DNA of 62,245 nt from positions 1 through 62,245 of the forward strand of contig JACVCJ010000022.1 in NCBI GenBank assembly GCA_016742095.1. Direction: 5' to 3'. The position numbers were made by a program, and so were the translations under genes. The notes beneath the pieces are model-generated. The model did no database searches and was not told the origin of the DNA. It was given only the letters and a program-made list of their open reading frames with translations. Source of the stretch: Bacteroidia bacterium. GTDB taxonomy: Bacteria > Bacteroidota > Bacteroidia > CAIKAF01. Below, one piece after another: positions 41,841-51,230 of the stretch; within the stretch, counting starts at the first letter, position 1, and each line of letters opens with the position of its first letter.

Positions 41841-44306
41841 ATGGAAAACAATCAGACCCGAAAAGACCTTATCTTGGTTCTTATACTGTTTGCGGTAAGC
41901 CTCGTGCTTACGGCTATTTACCTGTATCCCAATTTCTCAGGCAAAGTACTGAACCAGTCAGATGTAGTTCAGGCCGAAGGCGGACAGACCGAAGTGAAAA
42001 AATACATGAAGGAAGAAGGCAAACAGATCCTGTGGACCAACAGCATGTTTTCGGGAATGCCTACCTACCAGGTTTACCTGGAACACAAGAATAACCTGGT
42101 AAAACGCTTCATCCTGAATCCTATTACCCAAAACCTGCCCTCACCCTTCAGCATCTTTTTCCTTTGCCTGGTATCAGGATTCCTGTTTTTCTATGCTCTG
42201 AAGTTCAAACCCTGGGTGAACCTGATCGCCACCCTTGTTTTTACCTATAGCTGCTTCAATATTGTGAGTATCGAAGCGGGACACCTGAACAAGATACTTG
42301 CCCTGGCGCTGATGCCTGCCATATGGGCCGGTGCGGTGCTTATTTTCGATAAAAAAGTGATCGCCGGTTCGGTGGTAAGTCTCATCGCCGTTGCCATGCA
42401 GCTGGGTTTTAACCACCCGCAGATCACTTATTATACCTTCCTGGGACTGGGTATTTATTTCCTGTACCAGATCGTACTGGCCATACAGAGCAAACAGTTC
42501 AAAAGCGTGTTGATCGCGGCTTCGGTAATGATACTTTCCGTAGGCCTGAGCATAGGCAGCAATGCCTCGCTGCTGTGGACCACCTACGAGTATGCCGATG
42601 AGACCATCCGCGGCGGTTCCGAACTTTCGGATGCACCCAACAGCGGACAGAGCGGCCTGGACAAAGGGTATGCCTTTAGCTGGAGTTACGGCATCGGGGA
42701 GTCGATCGACCTGATCATTCCCAATGCTTACGGCGGCCGCAGTGCAGAGGAACTTTCGAAAAATTCAGAAACCTACAAGGCCATGATCGCACATGGTATA
42801 GACCGCCGCGGAGCCGATAATTTTATAAAAGGCGCACCTACCTACTGGGGCGACCAGCCTTTTACCGGCGGACCGGCCTATATGGGCGTGATCGCCTTCC
42901 TGTTCTTCCTGTACTTTATGATCGCGGGAAGATCATCACAGCGCTGGTGGCTGCTGGGCATCTTCGTGTTCTCGATGCTGCTGTCCTGGGGCCGGCACCT
43001 CGGTGTTTTCTCCGACCTGATGTTCAGCTATTTCCCGATGTACAACAAATTCCGCACCCCGCTCATGGCCATGAGCCTTACCCTGCTCTGCGTAGCTGCC
43101 GGTGCCGGTTTCGGAATTATGGCCCTTATCGAGAACCTGAAAAAAGACCCGGAGAAGGAAGGCAAGCGTTTCTTTATCATTGCCGGCATACTGGGCGGTA
43201 TCTGCCTGCTGATCGCGCTGGCCCCGGCCCTGTTCTTCTCTTTCCAGAACGAGCAGGTGGACGAAAGCATTAAAAGCATGATAGGCGGCGAACAGTGGCT
43301 GCTGGACGCCATACAGTCTGACCGTGCCAGCCTGGCCCGTATGGACGCACTGCGTTCTTTTGTACTGATCGCACTCAGCGCGGGTATGGTATTCCTGCTG
43401 AACCGTAACATACTGAAACCCCAGATATTTACCGCCGTACTGGCCCTGTTGGTCGTTTTTGATATGATCGGTGTGGATGCCCGTTATATGGCTCCCGGTG
43501 ATTTCAAGCCCCGCAAAACGCTTACGGCCTCTGCCAGTCAGGCAGACCGCCTCATTATGCAGGACCCGGATATTCATTACCGTGTGTTCGACGTTACCCG
43601 CGGCCCTTTTGCCGATGCCATGCCTTCGCTTTTCCACAAGTCGATCGGCGGGTACCATGCGGCCAAGATCCGTCGTTACCAGGACGTGATCGAGCGTCAT
43701 ATCTCCAAAAATAACATGGCCGTGCTCGACATGCTGAATGCCAAATATATCATCGTGTCCGGCGAGACGCCGGATGCTCCGCCACAGGTTATGCCGAACC
43801 CGGACGCACTGGGTAATGCCTGGTTCGTGAGCAACTTTAAATGGGCTCCCACGCCCGACGATGAGATCAACGGACTCACCGGCCTGAATCCGCGTACTAC
43901 GGCCGTGATCAGCGAAAAAGACAAAGCCTACCTGAGCGATGTACAGACCACACCGGATTCAACCGCAACCATTAAACTGGTGTCTTACCACCCCGACCGC
44001 ATGAAGTACGAATCCATGAGCAATGCACAGCGCCTGGCCGTGTTCTCTGAGATCTACTACAACAGCGGCAAGGGCTGGGAAGCGTATATCGACGGTCAGA
44101 AGACCGACCATATCCGTGTGAATTACATCCTGCGTGCCCTGAAGGTACCGGCCGGTAAACACAATATCGAATTCGTGTTCGAACCGAAAAGCTTCCGCGA
44201 AGGGTCGCGCATTTCACTGATGTCCAGCATACTGGTACTTACGCTTGCACTGGGTGGCATCGGATTCCTGGTGTATCAAAGCAGAAAGAAGTCACCGCAG
44301 GCATAA
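41841..44306 (+). CDS. YfhO-family multispanning membrane protein
   Basis: 821 residues. An N-terminal membrane helix (about 10-30), a periplasmic loop with QSDVVQAEGGQ...WTNSMFSGMPTYQ, then about a dozen membrane helices to about residue 560, a large extracytoplasmic domain (about 570-785, HYRVFDVTRGPFADAMPSLFHKS, NSGKGWEAYIDG) and a final helix. YfhO proteins are GT-C-like membrane proteins linked to lipoteichoic-acid glycosylation in Firmicutes; in Bacteroidota their role is unknown but they are common near glycan genes. The flippase gene starts 6 nt downstream. Confidence 0.85.
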   Translation: MENNQTRKDLILVLILFAVSLVLTAIYLYPNFSGKVLNQSDVVQAEGGQTEVKKYMKEEGKQILWTNSMFSGMPTYQVYLEHKNNLVKRFILNPITQNLPSPFSIFFLCLVSGFLFFYALKFKPWVNLIATLVFTYSCFNIVSIEAGHLNKILALALMPAIWAGAVLIFDKKVIAGSVVSLIAVAMQLGFNHPQITYYTFLGLGIYFLYQIVLAIQSKQFKSVLIAASVMILSVGLSIGSNASLLWTTYEYADETIRGGSELSDAPNSGQSGLDKGYAFSWSYGIGESIDLIIPNAYGGRSAEELSKNSETYKAMIAHGIDRRGADNFIKGAPTYWGDQPFTGGPAYMGVIAFLFFLYFMIAGRSSQRWWLLGIFVFSMLLSWGRHLGVFSDLMFSYFPMYNKFRTPLMAMSLTLLCVAAGAGFGIMALIENLKKDPEKEGKRFFIIAGILGGICLLIALAPALFFSFQNEQVDESIKSMIGGEQWLLDAIQSDRASLARMDALRSFVLIALSAGMVFLLNRNILKPQIFTAVLALLVVFDMIGVDARYMAPGDFKPRKTLTASASQADRLIMQDPDIHYRVFDVTRGPFADAMPSLFHKSIGGYHAAKIRRYQDVIERHISKNNMAVLDMLNAKYIIVSGETPDAPPQVMPNPDALGNAWFVSNFKWAPTPDDEINGLTGLNPRTTAVISEKDKAYLSDVQTTPDSTATIKLVSYHPDRMKYESMSNAQRLAVFSEIYYNSGKGWEAYIDGQKTDHIRVNYILRALKVPAGKHNIEFVFEPKSFREGSRISLMSSILVLTLALGGIGFLVYQSRKKSPQA

Positions 44307-44312
44307 ACAAAA

Positions 44313-45806
44313 ATGGGTATTGTAGCCAGAGAAGGTATTAAGGGCACCGCTGTGTCGTACATAGGAGTGCTTATCGCCTATGTGACCCTGGTTATTATAC
44401 TGCCGTATTGCCTTACAGAAGAAGAGAACGGCCTGGTACGCGTATTTGTAGAAGCCGTAGCCATTTTCGGACTCATTTTTCAGCTGGGCATACCCAGCGC
44501 CATCGTACGTTATTACGCCCGGCACAACGAGCAGCCACATACCCGGCAGGCTTTTATATCGCTTAACGTATGGGGCGCGTTGCTGGGCATAGTACTCATG
44601 TGCCTGCTGGGCTGGGCGCTGAAGGAATGGATCTTCGATTATTTCCGCAGTAAGGCCCCGGCATTCAACCGCTACTATATCTACATGCTTCCGGCAGCGG
44701 GTTTTATGATACTGGCGGCCGTATTCGAAAAGTTCTCCAACACCCTGCTGAAGATCAGCTGGCCCATTTTTTTCAGGGATGTGCTCACCCGTGCCCTGCT
44801 GGCGGTTTCGGTGCTCCTGTATTTCTTTGACGTGCTCAGTATCACCCAGATGGTATTGAGCATCATGATCGGCTACGGCGTGGTATTCCTGTGCCAGGCG
44901 CTGTATTTCCTGTTTATTTCGGGGGAATCGTCACGGCTGCGCAAACCGGTACTGGGCAAAGGTTTCCTGAAGGAATATTCCACATACCTGCTTTTTACCT
45001 CGGTGGGCAGCATCGGCAGCAGTATCGGCGGACGGGTGGATATTTTCATGATCACTTCGAGCCTGGGTCTTAAAGATGCCGCCATCTATTCCATGGCCAT
45101 GTACCTGGCCACCATCATTGAACTGCCGCAGCGTTCCCTGGGACAGATATTGTCGCCGCTCATGGCCGACGCCATCACGAAGAACGATACGGAACGTATC
45201 CGCAGTATTAACCGCGATGCAGCCGTTTCGCAGCTTATGGCGGGTTTCCTGCTGTTCCTGCTCATCGTGCTGAACATACAGGATTTTTATGCCACCATAC
45301 CCAAAGGTGAAAAATATGCCGGAGGTATCGGGGTGGTGATCATTACGGGCATTTCCAAACTGATATCGCATGCCATGGGGGCCAATGCGCTCATCACCAC
45401 CAATTCTAAATATTACCGCATCAATTTTGTGATCATTATCCTATTCCTGGCGGTGAACATCACAGGCAACTACCTGCTTATACCCCGCTATGGGATCGAG
45501 GGTGCGGCGGCGGCCACGGCTTTTTCCACCTTCCTCATTGCGGTGATCTATTTCCTGTTTGTACGCGCCAAATACAAAACACAGCCTTTCTCTTCCAAAT
45601 CGGCCATTTTGCTGGGCCTGTTCTGTGTGCTGCTGTTGCTGGGTTATTTTATACCGCTGCATTTTCACCCGATACTGAACATGGCATTGCGTTCGGTGCT
45701 GCTGGCCGGTATTTACCTGTTCGTGGTGCTGCGCTTTCATATTTCGCCGCCCTTCACGGATATTTTCTACAAGTATGCCGGCCGCTTTATTCCCTGGCGT
45801 AAATAA
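44313..45806 (+). CDS. Oligosaccharide flippase (Wzx/MATE-like)
   Basis: 497 residues with about 14 membrane helices, MOP-superfamily polysaccharide exporter pattern: N-terminal GIVAREGIKGTAVSYIGVLIAY, RVDIFMITSSLGLKDAAIYSMA, YGIEGAAAATAFSTFLIAVIY. It probably moves lipid-linked glycans across the inner membrane. Its position right after the YfhO gene and a few kilobases from the glycosyltransferase and nonulosonate genes suggests a surface-glycan locus. No polymerase or ligase is visible in the window. Converges on the DUF4834-carB operon with a gap of 2 nt. Confidence 0.88.
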   Translation: MGIVAREGIKGTAVSYIGVLIAYVTLVIILPYCLTEEENGLVRVFVEAVAIFGLIFQLGIPSAIVRYYARHNEQPHTRQAFISLNVWGALLGIVLMCLLGWALKEWIFDYFRSKAPAFNRYYIYMLPAAGFMILAAVFEKFSNTLLKISWPIFFRDVLTRALLAVSVLLYFFDVLSITQMVLSIMIGYGVVFLCQALYFLFISGESSRLRKPVLGKGFLKEYSTYLLFTSVGSIGSSIGGRVDIFMITSSLGLKDAAIYSMAMYLATIIELPQRSLGQILSPLMADAITKNDTERIRSINRDAAVSQLMAGFLLFLLIVLNIQDFYATIPKGEKYAGGIGVVIITGISKLISHAMGANALITTNSKYYRINFVIIILFLAVNITGNYLLIPRYGIEGAAAATAFSTFLIAVIYFLFVRAKYKTQPFSSKSAILLGLFCVLLLLGYFIPLHFHPILNMALRSVLLAGIYLFVVLRFHISPPFTDIFYKYAGRFIPWRK

Positions 45807-45808
45807 AC

Positions 45809-46027
45809 CTATTTGATCTCCTTGTACTCGATGTATTCCCCGTCGTCGTCGTTCGGACGGCGCTGCTTCTTAGGCCGATGGTCCGTACCATAGTCGATGG
45901 TCTGGTTCCGTCGTTTTTCGCGCTCGTTGATATCGTTGGCGGCCTTTACAACAGGACGGATGTACTTCCTGAAGAAATTCAGGATCAGTATCACGATCAG
46001 CAATATGATGATGGCGCGCAACAGCAT
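45809..46027 (-). CDS. DUF4834 small membrane protein
   Basis: 72 residues: one N-terminal membrane helix (LLRAIIILLIVILILNFFRKYIRP) and a basic-acidic tail (EKRRNQTIDYG...DDDGEYIEYKEIK). Typical of the Bacteroidota DUF4834 family, function unknown. Its ATG overlaps the carB stop codon by 1 nt (TAATG), so it is translationally coupled to carB. Confidence 0.82.
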   Translation of the reverse strand: MLLRAIIILLIVILILNFFRKYIRPVVKAANDINEREKRRNQTIDYGTDHRPKKQRRPNDDDGEYIEYKEIK

Positions 46028-48837
46028 TACCGGCTCAGATAAAGGTTACGTTGTGCGTATACTTCGCGGAAGAATTTGTCTTTCAGATCGTCGATGAAGT
46101 AAATCCCCTCGCCCGTGGATTTCATTTCGGGGCCCAGTTCTTTCTGCACTTCCGGGAATTTTTCGTAGGAGAACACCGGTATCTTTATGGCATATCCCTT
46201 CATCTGCGGATCGTAGGTAAAGTCCTTCACTTTTGCCTCACCCAGCATGATCTTGGTGGCCCAGTTGATATAGGGCTGACGGTATGCTTTGGCAATGAAC
46301 GGCATGGTGCGCGAAGCACGCGGATTGGCCTCGATCACATATACCTGTTCGTCCTTAATGGCAAATTGTATATTGATGAGTCCTTTTACCTGCAGGGCTT
46401 TACCGATCTTTACCGTGTAGTCGCGCATCTGCTCCAGTACTTTTTCTGAAAGGTCGAAGGTGGGCAGTACGGCAAAACTGTCGCCGGAGTGGATACCGGC
46501 CGGTTCAATGTGTTCCATCATACCGATGATGCATACGTCCTCGCCGTCGCAAACGGAGTCGGTCTCCGCCTCGATGGTACGCTCCAGGAAGTGATCCAGC
46601 AGTACGCGGTTGCCCGGGAACTCCTTAAAGAGCTCGATCACGTGGGCTTCCAGCTCTTCGTCGTTCAGTACAATCTTCATTTTCTGACCGCCCAGTACAT
46701 AGCTGGGACGCACCAGCAGCGGGAATCCCAGTTCACGGGCCAGGTCTATGGCTTCGTCGGCGGTGGTCACCGTACCGAATTTCGGGTACGGAATGCCCAG
46801 GTCTTTCAGCAGGGTGGAGAAACGGCCGCGGTCCTCGGCCAGGTCGATGCTTTCGAACGAAGTACCGAAGATCGGTATGCCGTAGCGGTTCATTTTCTCG
46901 GCCAGCTTCAGTGCGGTCTGTCCGCCCAGCTGTACAATAACGCCGTCGGGCTTCTCGTGCTGTATGATATCGTATACGTGTTCCCAGAACACGGGTTCGA
47001 AGTAGAGTTTATCGGCCGTACTGAAATCGGTGGATACCGTTTCGGGGTTACAGTTCACCATAATGGTCTCGTAACCGCACTCTTTAGCAGCCAGTACACC
47101 GTGCACACAGCTGTAATCGAACTCGATGCCCTGCCCGATACGGTTAGGGCCCGAACCGAGTATCAGCACCTTTTTACGGTCGCTGCGTACACTTTCGTTC
47201 TCTTCTTCGAAAGTGGAATAATAATAAGGCGTAAGCGCCTCGAATTCAGCCGCACAGGTATCTACCAGTTTGTAGGTACGCTGTACGTTCATTTCGGCGC
47301 GTTTTTTGTATACCTCGCTTTCCAGACAGCCCAGCAGGTGCGCTATCTGGCGGTCGCCGTAACCTTTCTGCTTGGCTATTTTCAGCAGTTCGCGCGGCAG
47401 GGTATCGATGGTATATTCACAGATGGTATTTTCCAGGGCGATCAGCTCTTCGATCTGGTACAGGAACCATTTATCGATGCGGCTTACCTTGTGTATGGTA
47501 TTGATCGGAATGCCCAGCTTAATGGCGTCGTACACGTGGAAAAGGCGGTTCCAGGAGGCAAATTCCAGGCTTTTCAGGATCTCGTCGCGGTTGCGGAGCT
47601 CCTTACCGTCGGCGCCCAGGCCGTTGCGGTTGATCTCGAGCGACTGGCAGGCCTTCTGCAGGGCTTCCTGGAAAGAACGGCCGATACCCATTACTTCGCC
47701 CACGGATTTCATCTGCAGACCCAGTACGCGGTTGGCGCCCTTGAACTTATCGAAGTTCCAGCGCGGTATTTTTACGATCACATAGTCGAGCGTAGGCTCA
47801 AACAGGGCCGAAGTGCCCGTGATCGGGTTTTTAAGTTCGTTGAGGTGGTAGCCCAGGGCCAGTTTGGCGGCGATCTTCGCAATGGGATAACCCGTAGCCT
47901 TGGAGGCCAGGGCCGAAGAACGGGATACGCGGGGATTGATCTCGATGGCGATGATGTCCTCGGTCTCCGGGTCTACGGAGAACTGTACATTACATCCGCC
48001 GGCAAAATTACCGATGGAACGCATCATTTTAATGGACATATCGCGCATGCGCTGGAACGTGGTATCGCTCAGCGTCATGGCCGGGGCCACCGTAATACTG
48101 TCGCCCGTATGGATACCCATGGGGTCAAAGTTCTCGATGGTACAGATGATCACCACGTTGTCGTTGGAGTCGCGCAGCAGTTCCAGCTCGTATTCCTTCC
48201 AGCCGAGTACCGCTTTTTCAACCAGTACTTCATGAATGGGAGACAGCTGCAGGCCACGTTGCAGCAGGCCTTCGAACTCGTCTTTGGTATGTACGAAAGC
48301 TCCGCCCAGTCCGCCCAGTGTATAGGAAGGACGGATCACCAGCGGAAAACCGATCTCATTGGCAATTTCTTTACCCTCGAGCATGGAGGTGGCCACGCGC
48401 GAAGGGGCCACACCTACGCCGATGTCGATCATGAGCTGGCGGAAGGCATCACGGTTCTCGGTGGTCTCGATGGCTTCCATGTCCACCCCGATCACCCGTA
48501 CGCCGTGTTCTTTCCATATTCCCATTTCCTCGCATGTTTTAGCCAGGTTCAGTGCGGTTTGTCCGCCCATGGTAGGCAGCACGGCATCGATCTTCTGTTC
48601 TTTCAGGATGCGCACAATGCTTTCGGGCTCCAGGGGCAGCAGGTACACATGATCGGCCGTTACCGGGTCCGTCATAATGGTGGCGGGGTTCGAATTGATG
48701 AGCGAAACCTCGATACCTTCTTCACGCAGGGAGCGCGAAGCCTGAGATCCGGAATAGTCAAACTCGCAGGCCTGCCCGATAATAATGGGGCCGCTGCCAA
48801 TAATTAAAACATGTTTTATGGAATTGTCTCTCGGCAT
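46027..48837 (-). CDS. carB: Carbamoyl-phosphate synthase large subunit, no C-terminal regulatory domain
   Basis: 936 residues against about 1070 for the full enzyme. Two homologous halves: the first ATP-grasp half (VLIIGSGPIIIGQACEFDYSG, ...PSYTLGGLGG, EINPRVSRSSALASKATGYP), an oligomerisation linker, and the second half (VLILGSGPNRIGQGIEFDYS, PSYVLGGQKM, EANPRASRTMPF). The protein ends shortly after the second ATP-grasp half (GPEMKSTGEGIYFIDDLKDKFF), so the MGS-like allosteric domain for UMP/ornithine control is absent. It makes carbamoyl phosphate for pyrimidines and arginine, with ammonia from CarA, which is not in this window. Its promoter is at 48869-48876. Confidence 0.93.
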   Translation of the reverse strand: MPRDNSIKHVLIIGSGPIIIGQACEFDYSGSQASRSLREEGIEVSLINSNPATIMTDPVTADHVYLLPLEPESIVRILKEQKIDAVLPTMGGQTALNLAKTCEEMGIWKEHGVRVIGVDMEAIETTENRDAFRQLMIDIGVGVAPSRVATSMLEGKEIANEIGFPLVIRPSYTLGGLGGAFVHTKDEFEGLLQRGLQLSPIHEVLVEKAVLGWKEYELELLRDSNDNVVIICTIENFDPMGIHTGDSITVAPAMTLSDTTFQRMRDMSIKMMRSIGNFAGGCNVQFSVDPETEDIIAIEINPRVSRSSALASKATGYPIAKIAAKLALGYHLNELKNPITGTSALFEPTLDYVIVKIPRWNFDKFKGANRVLGLQMKSVGEVMGIGRSFQEALQKACQSLEINRNGLGADGKELRNRDEILKSLEFASWNRLFHVYDAIKLGIPINTIHKVSRIDKWFLYQIEELIALENTICEYTIDTLPRELLKIAKQKGYGDRQIAHLLGCLESEVYKKRAEMNVQRTYKLVDTCAAEFEALTPYYYSTFEEENESVRSDRKKVLILGSGPNRIGQGIEFDYSCVHGVLAAKECGYETIMVNCNPETVSTDFSTADKLYFEPVFWEHVYDIIQHEKPDGVIVQLGGQTALKLAEKMNRYGIPIFGTSFESIDLAEDRGRFSTLLKDLGIPYPKFGTVTTADEAIDLARELGFPLLVRPSYVLGGQKMKIVLNDEELEAHVIELFKEFPGNRVLLDHFLERTIEAETDSVCDGEDVCIIGMMEHIEPAGIHSGDSFAVLPTFDLSEKVLEQMRDYTVKIGKALQVKGLINIQFAIKDEQVYVIEANPRASRTMPFIAKAYRQPYINWATKIMLGEAKVKDFTYDPQMKGYAIKIPVFSYEKFPEVQKELGPEMKSTGEGIYFIDDLKDKFFREVYAQRNLYLSR

Positions 48838-48868
48838 ACGTTATGAATAGTTAGCAATAAGCCGGGCA

Positions 48869-48876
48869 CAAAAGTA
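48869..48876 (-). promoter_or_regulatory. -7 promoter box (TACTTTTG) of carB
   Basis: Exact TAnnTTTG on the minus strand, leader about 25 nt. Confidence 0.55.
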
Positions 48877-48969
48877 ACATTAAATTTATGATTTAAGAAC
48901 CCCATCTCTGCCGAAAACGCCGGGAACCGCATCCCGTATGGAAAAATTTCAGCGGTATGAACAACATAG

Positions 48970-49758
48970 TTATGGTTTAAGCCAGTTACTTTGAGGTTTA
49001 ACAATAAGTCGTGCATTATTGTAAGCCATTTTTAAAGTTAAACAGGTTCGGGCAGTGTATGTCTTGTCGTTGAGGCGATGAACAACTAACGCTAAATCAG
49101 GATTGGGCGAACCAGAAGTAAGACATAAGGGTAGTAGAAGTTGGATTTTCCCATCATAGTACTGAGGCACTGCAATCTTATAATTAGTTTTTACTCTTAT
49201 TTTGACTTCATCAATAGAACCGGTTAATTGCCTGCGTAATTCGGCATGATCTGTCGTTTGAAGATGAGAAGGGAAACGACTAATATTGTCTTTTATAATG
49301 TGATCAATATCTGGAATTAATTCGCATTTCGGGTTAAAAATAAGTAACTCAGGCCGATCAAAAAAATTAGCTATATCAGGGATATTATGTGAAAAGTGCT
49401 TTAAGATATTATTATCACTTTTTTTCAGGAACGCTTTAAAACAATAAGGAGTAGTAAAGCCAGATTTAGGGTTTTTATATTCTTCGAAAAAAGCAAAAAT
49501 CTCTTCTAAATTACTTGTAATTAGCCCAGTGTTGAAACATGCATACTTGTTATCAGAAGTAAAAACCACTTTTTTCTCTTGTTGTAGTTTTCTGAAGGTA
49601 AATTCAAGATAATTTTTTTAAATAGAATATGACTTGGTTTTAGAGTCAGCAAAATCCCATTCTTCCACATCAGAAAGAGTTTCTGCCAAAAAAGCAATAG
49701 CATTGTTATAATTAGGGAAAACAGCGAACTTAAAAAGTTCAGATTTATAGGCTGGCAT
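48970..49758 (-). pseudogene. DUF3825 protein gene interrupted by an in-frame stop
   Basis: From the ATG at 49758 one frame reads MPAYKSELFKFAVFPNYNN...DFADSKTKSYSI, then TAA (codon 47, 49618-49620), then KNYLEFTFRKLQQEKKV...ACFNTGLITSN and on to the stop at 48970. DUF3825 proteins normally have a continuous ILKNYLxxTF segment and an xxFNTGL motif, so the TAA replaces what should be a Leu codon (TTA to TAA is one substitution). The part after the stop is 199 residues if started at a GTG. AT-rich compared with neighbours. Either a recent pseudogene, a sequencing error in the A-rich run, or a re-initiated protein. Confidence 0.7.
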
Positions 49759-49790
49759 ATTGATTTTATTTTTAAACGTTTATTATATAC

Positions 49791-49822
49791 AAAAAGAGCT
49801 GTCAACTTTATCAGGACAGCTC
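49791..49822 (-). terminator. Terminator of the DarB-AMP-ligase operon
   Basis: 8-bp stem GAGCTGTC / GACAGCTC with an 11-nt loop, followed on the minus strand by five Us; about 130 nt after the AMP-ligase stop codon. Confidence 0.75.
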
Positions 49823-49952
49823 AGTCTATATTACCTTATGGTTTTATCTTAAGTTTTTGCAGTTAGACCTGCAACCATCTTTATGTAACAATATGAATGG
49901 CAAAGATACGACATTTTGAAGATAACTCCAACATTTTCTGCAAAGTCCTAAA

Positions 49953-51230
49953 TTATCGATGGTCGATAAACAACAGGGGTTTGCGACTTTTGGCGGGCCA
50001 GCGGCTTTTTTCGATCTCCTCTGCCGTTTTTTCAATGATCTGGGGCGCTACACGTATACGGGCGCGGAAGCGGTTGCGCAGTTCGTTCAGTTCTTCTTCC
50101 CCCCCGCTGCGCAGGGCCACCCAGATGTGCAGTTCGTCGGTACCGGCCGCGGAGCTGGATACGTGCACCTGGAAGGTCTCGATGTTCTCCGATTCGTTCA
50201 GTACGCCGATCAGGGCAGGCGGATAGAGAGTGGTGCCCCGGTATTTGATCATCTGCTGTTTGCGGCCTTCTACCGGCCCGATGCGCAGACTGCTGCGTCC
50301 GCAGGCACAAAGCCCGGTATAGTGCCTTACCAGGTCGCCCGTGCGAAAACGTACCAGGGGCATGGCTTCCACACCGATGCTGGTGAACACCAGTTCGCCC
50401 GGTTCTCCTTCGGCCACGGGGCGGTCGTGCTCGTCGAGGAACTCACTGTATAGTAAAGTATCCTGCTGATGGGCACCCAGTCCGGCCTCACATTCGGTAA
50501 AAGCGGTACTCATTTCGGTAGAGGCATAGGTGCTGTATAGATGCAGCCCGGGCCATTTTTCGGCAATGCGCAGGGCCAGCTCGTTGGGACTGAGATCGAT
50601 ATTGCGTATGGGTTCGCCGATGCAGATGGCTTTGCGCAGGCTGGCTTTGCGTATATCGATGCCGTTCTTTTCGGCAAATTCGGCCATTTTCAGAAGGAAG
50701 GAAGGTACGGCAATGATCACCGTTGGTTCCATCTGGCGTATGCTGTCCCATTGCAGTTCGGGAATGCCCGGCCCGGAGCGGATCACAGCGGCACCCAGGC
50801 GGCGTGCGCCCAGGAAATAGGCTAATCCGGCCATAAAACGGCGGTCGAGCGTGGTAGTAATCAGTATGGTGTCCTCCGGCTGAATGCCTGCCAGTTGAAA
50901 GGAACCGGCCTCATTCTGGGCCAGGCGGTCCAGGTCTTTTTCGCTCAGGGCATACCATACGGGATCACCCAGGGTTCCGGACGTACTCACCCAGTCGGCC
51001 ACCTGCCGGTTCTCCACGCATAAAAAGCGGCGGTTCTCGCCCGAAAGATCGGTTTTGGTGGTGAAGGGCAGCCGCGGCAGATCGGCAGGGAACTGCATCG
51101 TTTCCAGGGACAGGTCACGAAAGTGCTGCCGGTAGAAAGGCGAGGCCGAAGCGGCGTACAATATGCTTTGCTGCAGGGAGTTCACACAGATATTTTTAGC
51201 CGAAAGCCGGGGCTTTGGGTGCATTTTCAA
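49953..51230 (-). CDS. AMP-dependent acyl/aryl ligase of the flexirubin pathway
   Basis: 425 residues, phenylacetate-CoA-ligase-like adenylation enzyme: nucleotide motif VSTSGTLGDPVWY (about residues 81-93), YASTEMSTAF, the ATP-ribose Asp in RFRTGDLVRHY, the Cys pair GLCACGRSS and a short C-terminal lid. Such ligases activate the aryl acid (for example coumarate) or the aryl-polyene carboxylate. Its 5' end overlaps the aldo/keto reductase gene by 35 nt. Last gene of the second flexirubin operon. Confidence 0.85.
   Translation of the reverse strand: MKMHPKPRLSAKNICVNSLQQSILYAASASPFYRQHFRDLSLETMQFPADLPRLPFTTKTDLSGENRRFLCVENRQVADWVSTSGTLGDPVWYALSEKDLDRLAQNEAGSFQLAGIQPEDTILITTTLDRRFMAGLAYFLGARRLGAAVIRSGPGIPELQWDSIRQMEPTVIIAVPSFLLKMAEFAEKNGIDIRKASLRKAICIGEPIRNIDLSPNELALRIAEKWPGLHLYSTYASTEMSTAFTECEAGLGAHQQDTLLYSEFLDEHDRPVAEGEPGELVFTSIGVEAMPLVRFRTGDLVRHYTGLCACGRSSLRIGPVEGRKQQMIKYRGTTLYPPALIGVLNESENIETFQVHVSSSAAGTDELHIWVALRSGGEEELNELRNRFRARIRVAPQIIEKTAEEIEKSRWPAKSRKPLLFIDHR

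Noticed and set aside
46489-48807. A 770-codon open frame antisense to carB
   Set aside because: Same explanation: mirror image of an intact conserved gene, no promoter or family features.
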